Below, piece by piece: positions 8,111 through 14,958 of a stretch of 64,000 nucleotides of DNA. The position numbers and the translations under genes were made by a program. Source of the DNA: SAR202 cluster bacterium (GTDB taxonomy: Bacteria > Chloroflexota > Dehalococcoidia > Lucifugimonadales > VGZR01); NCBI GenBank assembly GCA_016872515.1, contig VGZR01000001.1:16475-80474 (forward strand), written 5' to 3'. Each line of letters starts with the position of its first letter. Positions within the stretch are counted from its first letter, which is position 1. The notes below the pieces were generated by a model. It searched no databases. It saw only the letters and a list, made by a program, of their open reading frames with translations, and had not been told where the DNA came from.

Positions 8111-9484
8111 CTAGAACGACGCGCGAATGGGCTTACCTGGTGAGAGGCCTTGCTGCAGTTTGTCGTCGCGGACGACGGAGACGCCTGCGACGAGGACGTG
8201 GCGGAAGCCGGCGGAGGGCAGCGTGGGCTGCTGATAGGTGGCCCGGTCCGTCACGGTCTTGGGGTCGAAGGCGACGAGGTCGGCGTCGGCGCCGACGCGG
8301 ATGCGGCCCTTGTTCTTCATGGCGGGCACACGCTTCTCCAGGCGCATTGCAGGAAGCAGCGCAGACTTGCGGATGGCGTCCATTAGGGTGAGGCTTTTCG
8401 ATTCGCGGGCGAAGTGGCCGAGGACACGGGCGTAGGAGCCCGCGGTGCGCGGGTGGCCGACCCCGCCGCGCAGGTAGCCGTCGGTAGCGATGGCGGTGAG
8501 TGGGCTGATGACGGCGGCGTGCATGGCGGGGTCGGGGATGAAGTACACGACGACCATGCCACACTGCTTGCGGTAGCGGGCGAAGCTCTCGGCGGTGAGG
8601 CGCTCGCCCGTCGCGGGCCAGAGCAGGTCGCCGTAGTCAACGCCCAGTTTCTTCTGCCAGCCCTCATCGAAGATGGCGGACTCGATGCCGCTCATGCCCG
8701 CTGTGTACGGATAGCATTCGGTGGTGACATCCATCCCCCGCTTGCGGGCCTCACCGACGGTCTGGAGCAGGCGCCCGGTGGCCGCCAGGCCGGAGCTGGA
8801 GATATGGACGACATGGAGCGGGGCGCCGGTGATGGCCGCAGCGGCGATGACCTCCTCCACGCCCTCGACCGCACCGATAGGCTCGGCGTGTCCCATGCCG
8901 CGGACGTGGACGTGGCACGACGCGCCGAAGCGGGCGGCGATGCGGAATGCCTCCAGCACTTCCCAGCCGGATGCAGCGGGTGTGTACTGGAGGCCGAAGC
9001 CGACGGCAGGGGCGCCGCGCTCGAGGCCGCGCTTCAGGGTGCGGAGGATTTCGGCGACCTCGCCGTCGGTGGCGCGGCGGTGAGCCGCGTCGCCCATCGG
9101 CAGAAACGTACCGGGGTCGCGGAGGACCTTCATACGGGTCGGGATGTGGCCCGCGCTGGCGCCGTAGTTGATGAGTGAGCGGCCCTGGCGCGAGGCGTAC
9201 CAGGCGTCCACGTCGGCGGTGCCAACCTCTAACTCGAGCGCGGTGGTGACGCCGTCCTGTGCCTGGATGCGGTAGTTCTCGTCGTCCTGGCCGTGGGAGT
9301 GCATGTCTATGAAGCCGGGCGCGACGACGAGGCCGGAGGCATCCAACTCCTCCTTGCCGCGCATCGCCTTCTCAGACATGGCCTGCACCGAGCCGCCGGA
9401 GACGCCGATATTCATTACGGCATCGAGGCCGGATTCGGGGTCCATCACGCGTCCGTTCTTCAGGACGAGCTCGTAGGTCGTCAT
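8111..9484 (-). CDS. D-aminoacylase / N-acyl-D-amino-acid deacylase-like amidohydrolase
   Basis: This metal-dependent hydrolase of the amidohydrolase superfamily has about 457 aa. The N-terminal beta-sandwich strand LVLKNGRVMDPESGLDA is followed by the metal-binding HxH motif APGFIDMHSHGQDD, then VHVRGMGHAE, HVVHISSSG and the C-terminal KGRIRVGADADLVAFDP, all typical of D-aminoacylase/dihydroorotase-type enzymes. The track starts at TTG 9505, but ATG 9484 has a GGTGA ribosome site and gives the normal N-terminus MTTYELVLKNGR. The amidase gene directly upstream suggests joint breakdown of amide or N-acyl compounds. The exact substrate is unknown. Confidence 0.85.
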   Translation of the reverse strand: MTTYELVLKNGRVMDPESGLDAVMNIGVSGGSVQAMSEKAMRGKEELDASGLVVAPGFIDMHSHGQDDENYRIQAQDGVTTALELEVGTADVDAWYASRQGRSLINYGASAGHIPTRMKVLRDPGTFLPMGDAAHRRATDGEVAEILRTLKRGLERGAPAVGFGLQYTPAASGWEVLEAFRIAARFGASCHVHVRGMGHAEPIGAVEGVEEVIAAAAITGAPLHVVHISSSGLAATGRLLQTVGEARKRGMDVTTECYPYTAGMSGIESAIFDEGWQKKLGVDYGDLLWPATGERLTAESFARYRKQCGMVVVYFIPDPAMHAAVISPLTAIATDGYLRGGVGHPRTAGSYARVLGHFARESKSLTLMDAIRKSALLPAMRLEKRVPAMKNKGRIRVGADADLVAFDPKTVTDRATYQQPTLPSAGFRHVLVAGVSVVRDDKLQQGLSPGKPIRASF

Positions 9485-9501
9485 TACGTCATCACCTGGT
9501 A

Positions 9502-10920
9502 TCAAGCGTCCGGGGTTGTGCCCGGCGGGTGTCGCAGGTGCCAGTCGGTGAGGCCCTGGTAGGCGCGCGCGACAGCCAGGATACGGTTCTCGTCGTAGGC
9601 GCGGCCCATGAACTGGATGCCGGTGGGTAGCCTACGGTCACCGAAGCCGTTGGGGACGGAGATGGATGGCAGGCCTGCGAGGTTGCCCAATGCGCCAATG
9701 ATGTCGCGGGCCTTGCCGGAAAAGGCGTAGTTGAACTCACGGTCTATGGTCGGCGCGACGGTCTGGTAGGACGGCCCGACGACCGCGTCGTACTTCGCCA
9801 GGATGGCGTCAACCTGGCGACACATCAGGCGGCGGATACGCATGGCGCGGATGTAGTCGCTGGCTGGGATGGCATAGCGGGCATATAGGCCGCGTCGGCT
9901 GGACTCGGCGGTCAGCTGTGGGCCGAGGCCGGCATCGGTGAACTCCTGATAGGCATCGGCGGACTCGGCCGAGATGATAGTTCGGGCGACGGCCTCGTAG
10001 GGCATATCGGGCACGGCGACCTCTTCGACGGTGGCGGCGCGCTCGCGCTCCAGCAGGGCCAGGACCGCCTCGACATTGGCCTTCACTGCAGGCTCGACGC
10101 CCTCGGTGGAGCCTTGCAGCAAGGCCAGCTTGAAGCGGCGCTTGCGCCTGTCTCGGGCGTCGTATTTGAAGGGCGGCGCGGTGGTCGTCTCGTCGTCGGG
10201 GTCGTTGCCCGCGATAGCCTCGAGGACGAGGCCGCAGTCGTCGGCGGTGCTTGCAAAGGGGCCGATCTTGTCCATCGTCCAAGAGGCTTCCATGGCACCG
10301 TGGCGGCTGACGCGGCCAAAGGTGGGCCGCAGTCCCGCGACGCCGCAGTGGTTGGCGGGCCACATGATAGAGCCCCACGTCTCGGTGCCTAGGGCGAAGG
10401 GGACGAGACCCGCCGAGACAGCCGAGCCCGAGCCGCTGGAGGATCCACCGCTCCAACCCTCGAGGTTCCAGGGTGAGATGCCGGGGCCGGTGAAAGAGGC
10501 GTTAGGGTGGCGGTACCCTGCGCCGCCCGCCAGCTCGACCATTGCCAGCTTGGCGGCCAGGACTGCCCCCGCAGCCTCCAGCTTCTTCACCACGGTGGCG
10601 TCGTAGTCGAAGACCTGGTCGCGATACGGCGCAGTGCCCCACGTCGTGCGGATGCCGCCAGAGGTGGCGAGGAGATCCTTGGCGCCGTAGGGGATCCCGT
10701 GCAGTACGCCTCGATACTTGCCACGGACGATTTCCTTCTCGGCAGCGCGAGCTTGGGCGAGGGCCTTCTCGCGGGTGATGGTGACGACAGCGTTGTATTT
10801 CGAGCCGAGGCGTTCGAGACGGCGGAGGGCGAATTCTGTCAACTCCACCGGGGAGACTTGTTTGGTGCGCACCATCTCGCCGAGGTGGCGGATGGGAGTG
10901 AAGGCGGCAAGACTAGCCAT
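9502..10920 (-). CDS. Amidase (amidase-signature family, GatA/AtzE-like)
   Basis: The 472-aa protein belongs to the amidase-signature family, which uses a Ser-cisSer-Lys triad. The catalytic Lys lies in YGAKDLLATSGG, the cis-Ser and surrounding glycines in GWSGGSSSGSGSAVSAG, and the nucleophile Ser in LGTETWGSIMWPAN, where GatA usually has SDTGGSIR. The W before GSI and M after it are unusual. A 69-aa GatC/AtzG-like gene starts 5 nt upstream, and the D-aminoacylase-like gene follows downstream. This is more likely a catabolic amidase than Glu-tRNA(Gln) amidotransferase, since no gatB is near. Confidence 0.9.
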   Translation of the reverse strand: MASLAAFTPIRHLGEMVRTKQVSPVELTEFALRRLERLGSKYNAVVTITREKALAQARAAEKEIVRGKYRGVLHGIPYGAKDLLATSGGIRTTWGTAPYRDQVFDYDATVVKKLEAAGAVLAAKLAMVELAGGAGYRHPNASFTGPGISPWNLEGWSGGSSSGSGSAVSAGLVPFALGTETWGSIMWPANHCGVAGLRPTFGRVSRHGAMEASWTMDKIGPFASTADDCGLVLEAIAGNDPDDETTTAPPFKYDARDRRKRRFKLALLQGSTEGVEPAVKANVEAVLALLERERAATVEEVAVPDMPYEAVARTIISAESADAYQEFTDAGLGPQLTAESSRRGLYARYAIPASDYIRAMRIRRLMCRQVDAILAKYDAVVGPSYQTVAPTIDREFNYAFSGKARDIIGALGNLAGLPSISVPNGFGDRRLPTGIQFMGRAYDENRILAVARAYQGLTDWHLRHPPGTTPDA

Positions 10921-10925
10921 ATACC

Positions 10926-11135
10926 CTACCTCTTGGCCCGGTACGGCCGGAAGCCGATGGCCGGCGAGTCGGTCTCGCTCAGCTTGACGGCCTTCATCTC
11001 CTCGGATGTGCAGAGCGCAAGCTCGACCTGGCTGCGCACTTCCTCAAGCTGTTCGGGCTTCAGGAGGTGGCCATAGCGGTTCTTAATCATCTGGAAGAGC
11101 AGTTCCGATTCCGATCTTTGCGCAGGTTTACTCAT
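10926..11135 (-). CDS. Small GatC/AtzG-like partner protein of the amidase
   Basis: From ATG 11135 (ribosome site GGAGGGAATC directly upstream) the product is about 69 aa beginning MSKPAQRSESELLFQM and ending near SPAIGFRPYRAKR. The track start at 11189 lacks such a site. The short helical body, the tail with an aromatic and Pro (FRPYR), and the position right before an amidase resemble GatC and AtzG (DUF4089), small chaperone-like subunits that wrap around amidases. Similarity is judged by eye only. It is probably co-translated with the amidase 5 nt downstream. Confidence 0.6.
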   Translation of the reverse strand: MSKPAQRSESELLFQMIKNRYGHLLKPEQLEEVRSQVELALCTSEEMKAVKLSETDSPAIGFRPYRAKR

Positions 11136-11149
11136 GATTCCCTCCAGTC

Positions 11150-11740
11150 CTACGCCAGGCAGATGAGCCGGGCGGCTTTGATGACCCAAACAGGGATTGG
11201 GCCGAGAAGGTCGCGGAGCTTAAGCACCAGGATGCCGACGATGATGCCGATGGCGGCTGCGGCGAGAACGTCGGAGGGGTAGTGGACGCCTGAATAGACG
11301 CGGGCGAAGCCCCAGGCGAAAGCGGCTAACAGCAGGCTGATCCCGACAGGGCGGTTGACGCTCCACACCACGGTTGCGAGCCCGAAGGCGGCTGCTACGG
11401 AGTTAGCCGGGAAGGATGAGTCGGTGGGCTGGTAGAACAGGAGGGTCAGGTCGTGGTCCACGAAGGGGCGTGGCCGAAAGTACACGGAGTTGATGACGAA
11501 GACGGCCAGGCTTGAAAGGCCCAGGGCGGTCAGGGCGGCGAACACACCTATCTGTTGCTTCATGCGGGTTGCGCGGTCAGGGGCCGAGAACCACAGCGCC
11601 AGGACGGTGAGTGCCATGCCGACCGGCACCAGGTAGTCGCTGACGAGCAACTCCATTGCGCGGTCAAGCGGCGGGAAACGGCCTACCTGGCCGTTCAGCC
11701 AAAGAAGTACTGCTTCATCCGGGTTGGCCAATTTCGCCAC
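11150..11740 (-). CDS. PAP2-family membrane phosphatase (undecaprenyl-diphosphatase-like)
   Basis: This is a 196-aa integral membrane protein with about five hydrophobic segments. PAP2 motifs C1 (YFRPRP preceded by the NSV loop) and C3 (ARVYSGVHYPSDV, with the Arg-x5-His-x3-Asp pattern) are present. Motif C2, usually PSGH, reads SFPANSVAAAFG, so the expected His is replaced by Ser. Members dephosphorylate lipid phosphates such as undecaprenyl pyrophosphate at the membrane. The start overlaps the preceding 147-aa membrane-protein gene by 46 nt. Activity is uncertain because of the changed C2 motif. Confidence 0.8.
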   Translation of the reverse strand: MAKLANPDEAVLLWLNGQVGRFPPLDRAMELLVSDYLVPVGMALTVLALWFSAPDRATRMKQQIGVFAALTALGLSSLAVFVINSVYFRPRPFVDHDLTLLFYQPTDSSFPANSVAAAFGLATVVWSVNRPVGISLLLAAFAWGFARVYSGVHYPSDVLAAAAIGIIVGILVLKLRDLLGPIPVWVIKAARLICLA

Positions 11741-12138
11741 CAGAAAACCAGAATAACCTTGAGGGCCGAATAGTAGCTGGTCTTGCGGAGGGCGTCGAAC
11801 CCCTCGTCCGGCGGCGCCTCGCCGTCGCGCATCCGCCGGTTCACAAGTGAGGACGCCGCTAGGGTGACGGCGACCGCGGCGAGGGAGCCGTAGCAGAAGA
11901 GGATGCCCTGGTAGTTCGCGTCGAGGCCGCCTTTGTAGTCATTGATGTTGCGCGGCTCGTCAGCGAAGAACCAGATGAACACGGCTGTGATTGCGAGACC
12001 GCCGAGGGCCCGGGTGACAAGCGTGTGCTTGACGAACAGCAAGCCGTGCAGGCCGCCGAAGGTGGCGGCTATCTGGATGGCTGCCAGAGAAGAGACGAAG
12101 ACTAGGAGGAGGTAGTCAAACGCGAACTGGGACATCAA
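11695..12138 (-). CDS. Hypothetical four-helix membrane protein
   Basis: I do not recognise this 147-aa protein. It has four hydrophobic segments (about residues 8-28, 40-60, 78-100 and 125-140) and a charged loop RRMRDGEAPPDEGFDALRK. Its 3' end overlaps the PAP2 phosphatase gene by 46 nt in another frame, so the two are probably translationally coupled. It lies between ilvE and the PAP2/amidase genes on the minus strand. A role in the envelope is possible but not shown. Confidence 0.65.
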   Translation of the reverse strand: MMSQFAFDYLLLVFVSSLAAIQIAATFGGLHGLLFVKHTLVTRALGGLAITAVFIWFFADEPRNINDYKGGLDANYQGILFCYGSLAAVAVTLAASSLVNRRMRDGEAPPDEGFDALRKTSYYSALKVILVFWWRNWPTRMKQYFFG

Positions 12139-12171
12139 TCCGCCGCCGACCGCTCGGAGAGCCGCGCGGCC

Positions 12172-13104
12172 CTACCAGGTCTCCAAGCCGACGGGGCTGC
12201 ACCAGTTGAGGTACTTAGGGTTGTCGCCGCGTACCGCACCCATGTAGATGTCCTGGAGCTTCTTGGTGGTCGGGCCGACGTTGCCGCTGGCGATGGGCCG
12301 GTGGTCTATGTGGCCCACCGGCGTGATGTGGGCGGCAGTGCCGGTGAGGAAGACCTCGTCGGCCAAGTAGAGTTCGCTGCGGCGGATGTGGCGCTCCATC
12401 ACCTTCAGCTTCAGTTCCTTCTCGGCAAGCTGAAAGACCGAGTCGCGGGTGATGCCAGTGAGATTGTTGTCGCCGACGTTTGGGGTGTAGAGCACACCGC
12501 CGGAGACCATGAACACGTTCTCGCCGGAGCCTTCGGAGACGCTGCCGTCCTGGTTGAGCATGATGGCCTCGTCGTAGCCGCCAAGGATGGCCTCGGTCTT
12601 GGCCAGGATGCTGTTGACGTAGTGGCCCGCAATCTTGACCCGTGGCGGGATGATCGTGTCGTCTATGCGGCGCCAGGAAGATGTGCAGCACTTGATGGCC
12701 CCGTCGGTACTCAGGTAAGCGCCGAAGGGGACGACGATGAGAGCGAAGTCGCTGTCCAGCTCGTGCAGCTTGAGGTTGGCGACACGCTCTGCGCTTTTGT
12801 AGGCCAGCGGGCGGATGTACACATCCTGGCGATAGCCACAACTACGCACGAGGTCTTCGGTGATGCGGCACAGGTCGTCCACCGAATAGGGAATCTTGAG
12901 CATCATGATGCGGCAGCCTTGGTGGAGCCGCTCGTAGTGCTCCCGCATGCGGAAGATGAACATCTTCGACTGCTGCTCGTTCCAGTTGCCGCGGATGCCC
13001 TCGAAGACGGCAGTCCCGTAGTGGAGGGCGTGTGTCATGATGTTGACGTTCGCTTCCTCGAGCGGAACCATGCGTCCACGGAAGAAGGACAGCGCCTTGG
13101 GCAT
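12172..13104 (-). CDS. ilvE: Branched-chain amino acid aminotransferase
   Basis: This fold-type IV PLP aminotransferase has 310 aa. It carries out the last step of Val, Leu and Ile synthesis (2-oxoacid + Glu). Visible family features are the N-terminal HALHYGTAVFEGIRGN, the PLP lysine in RVKIAGHYVNSILAK, EAIMLNQDGSVSEGSGENVF and ADEVFLTGTAAHITPV. These match group I/II IlvE rather than D-amino acid transaminase. A GGAGAACCCTG ribosome site precedes ATG 13104. The gene is transcribed toward the membrane/amidase genes; the gap to the upstream hypothetical is 74 nt. Confidence 0.96.
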   Translation of the reverse strand: MPKALSFFRGRMVPLEEANVNIMTHALHYGTAVFEGIRGNWNEQQSKMFIFRMREHYERLHQGCRIMMLKIPYSVDDLCRITEDLVRSCGYRQDVYIRPLAYKSAERVANLKLHELDSDFALIVVPFGAYLSTDGAIKCCTSSWRRIDDTIIPPRVKIAGHYVNSILAKTEAILGGYDEAIMLNQDGSVSEGSGENVFMVSGGVLYTPNVGDNNLTGITRDSVFQLAEKELKLKVMERHIRRSELYLADEVFLTGTAAHITPVGHIDHRPIASGNVGPTTKKLQDIYMGAVRGDNPKYLNWCSPVGLETW

Positions 13105-13178
13105 CAGGGTTCTCCTTTGGCTATCGAAGGGTGAGGGCCATTATACGGAAGGCCAATCTACGAACACAACTTTGCCAA

Positions 13179-13628
13179 CTACGCCTTCGCCTCTTCGGCC
13201 TTGGCGATGCCGTAGTAGGGGCTGTGGTCAAGGAGACGCTGCACGACGGCCGCCGACACCTCGCGGGGGTAGGCGCTCATTGCCCAGCGCTCGGAGAGGG
13301 CACGGCCCAACTCGACGGCGTTCATCGGCTCGTTGCCGCCTGCGAGAAGGAGCCTGAAGGCGGCCTCCTTCAACGGCGTGTCGAGGAGGAGGTAGTCGGG
13401 CGTGGCCGCGCAGTGCTCCACGATCTGCTGCATCACGTCCTCCGGGTCCTTGGCCAGGACATCCAGGGGCGTGTCGCCCTGCTGGCACGCATAGCAACGG
13501 CGGTCAGCGATGAACAGCGACATAGATTGCGAGTCCGGTGAACTCTCCAGGTTGATGTGGTAACGAGGCGAGTTCTGCTCCTCGGCCACGGGCTGGGCTT
13601 GAGCTTTCTTGCTTGAGCTTCTCGGCAT
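13179..13628 (-). CDS. Hypothetical protein downstream of moeA
   Basis: This 149-aa soluble protein is not recognised. The first about 25 residues are polar and low-complexity (MPRSSSKKAQAQPVAEEQ). They are followed by a CxxC pair (RRCYACQQGDTP) and a helical C-terminal half with winged-helix-like spacing (NAVELGRALSERWAMSAYPREVSAAVVQRLL). The start is 5 nt from the moeA stop, so it belongs to the pheS-pheT-moeA transcript. One CxxC is too little to infer metal binding. Function unknown. Confidence 0.7.
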   Translation of the reverse strand: MPRSSSKKAQAQPVAEEQNSPRYHINLESSPDSQSMSLFIADRRCYACQQGDTPLDVLAKDPEDVMQQIVEHCAATPDYLLLDTPLKEAAFRLLLAGGNEPMNAVELGRALSERWAMSAYPREVSAAVVQRLLDHSPYYGIAKAEEAKA

Positions 13629-13633
13629 GGCTT

Positions 13634-14956
13634 TCAGAACACCTCCGCTGGCCAGTCCAGCATCTGAACTTTGACGATCTCGCCCGCCTTCTTGACGGGC
13701 AGGTCTTCAGGGCAGATGGCTAGGCCGTTGGCCCGGGCCATGGACGTGAGTAGGTTGGAGCTTTGGTGGCCGGTCAGGCGGGCGTGGTAGGCGCCGTCCC
13801 GCTTGGTGACGACGACACGGGCATAGACGCGGCGGCCGTCTGCGTTGTGGATGGGGTCTTCGAGGACCGCCTCGATGGTGGGGTATTGGAGCAGCTTGAG
13901 GCCGAGCATCTTGCGGATGGCCGGGCCGCCGAACTGCTCGAAGGCGACGAGTGCGCTGACGGGGTTGCCCGGCAGGCCGAGGTGGGGCACCTGGCGGCCT
14001 TGCGGCCCGCGCAGAACGCCGAAGGCGAGCGGCTTGGCGGGGCGCATCCGCACCGACCACAGCTCAATCTTACCGCGCTGGGCCAGCACGTCTTTGACGA
14101 TATCGTAGTCGCCCTTGGAGACGCCTGCGGTCGTGATGAGCATGTCGGCGTCCAGCCCCTCCCCAATCTTCTGCTGGAGCGACTCCAGATTGTCGCGGGC
14201 GATGCCGAGGAGCTTGGGGACACCTCCAGCACGTTGGACGGCGGAGGCGATGCTGAAACTGTTGATGTTGTAGATACTGCCTGGAGGGCATGACTCACCC
14301 GGCTGCACCAGTTCGTCGCCGGTAGCAAGGATGGATACGATAGGACGACGAAAGACGTTGACCCTGGCGAAGCCCATGGAGGCGAGGACGCCAACCTCGG
14401 CGGCGCGCAGGGGTACGCCTGCCTCGAGGACGCGCTCGCCTTTGGCAACGTCCTGTCCGGCGGGCCGCACAGCGTTGCCTGTCTCCACCGCCACCCGGAC
14501 GGCGACCTCGTCCATGCGTACCTTGCCGTTGCGCTTGCGGTCGGTCTCGTCGGTGTCCTCAAAGCCCACGATAGCATCGGCGCCTGGTGGCACCGGCGCG
14601 CCGGTCATGATGCGGACGGCTGTGCCTGGGCCAACCTTGTCGCGGGGCAATTCGCCTGCGGAGACAGAGCCGACTACTTTGAGGACGACAGGCGACGCAG
14701 GTGAGGCGTCCCGGACGCTGGACGCCTGAACCGCATAGCCGTCCAGGGCGGAGTTTGCCAGAGGCGGGATGTCGAAGGGGCTAACGGCATCGTCGGCCAG
14801 CACTTGCCCCACAGCCTCCAACAGAGGCCGTTCCTCTACCTCCAGCACGTTGAAGAAGGCGAGGATGCGCGCGAACGCCTGCTCGACACTGAGCATTGAC
14901 TCAGGGTGATGGTGGTGCCCGTGCTCCTTCACAGATGCCTCAGATGGTCTCGGCAC
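13634..14956 (-). CDS. moeA: Molybdopterin molybdotransferase
   Basis: MoeA inserts molybdate into adenylated molybdopterin to finish the molybdenum cofactor. The 440-aa protein shows the N-terminal MLSVEQAFARILAF and PLANSALDGYAVQ, the MoCF-binding region TTAGVSKGDYDIVKDVLAQ, LGLPGNPVSALVAFEQF and a C-terminal barrel (HQSSNLLTSMARANGLAI). A His-rich stretch (KEHGHHHHPES) near residue 15 is unusual and could bind metal or be chance. The GTG start at 14956 is 2 nt past the pheT stop; an internal ATG at the MLSVEQAF position is the alternative start. MoeA implies molybdoenzymes elsewhere in the genome. Confidence 0.95.
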   Translation of the reverse strand: MPRPSEASVKEHGHHHHPESMLSVEQAFARILAFFNVLEVEERPLLEAVGQVLADDAVSPFDIPPLANSALDGYAVQASSVRDASPASPVVLKVVGSVSAGELPRDKVGPGTAVRIMTGAPVPPGADAIVGFEDTDETDRKRNGKVRMDEVAVRVAVETGNAVRPAGQDVAKGERVLEAGVPLRAAEVGVLASMGFARVNVFRRPIVSILATGDELVQPGESCPPGSIYNINSFSIASAVQRAGGVPKLLGIARDNLESLQQKIGEGLDADMLITTAGVSKGDYDIVKDVLAQRGKIELWSVRMRPAKPLAFGVLRGPQGRQVPHLGLPGNPVSALVAFEQFGGPAIRKMLGLKLLQYPTIEAVLEDPIHNADGRRVYARVVVTKRDGAYHARLTGHQSSNLLTSMARANGLAICPEDLPVKKAGEIVKVQMLDWPAEVF

Positions 14957-14958
14957 TA

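Noticed and set aside
10926-11189. gatC of a Glu-tRNA(Gln) amidotransferase
   Set aside because: No gatB lies nearby, and the amidase nucleophile motif differs from GatA. A catabolic amidase partner is more likely.
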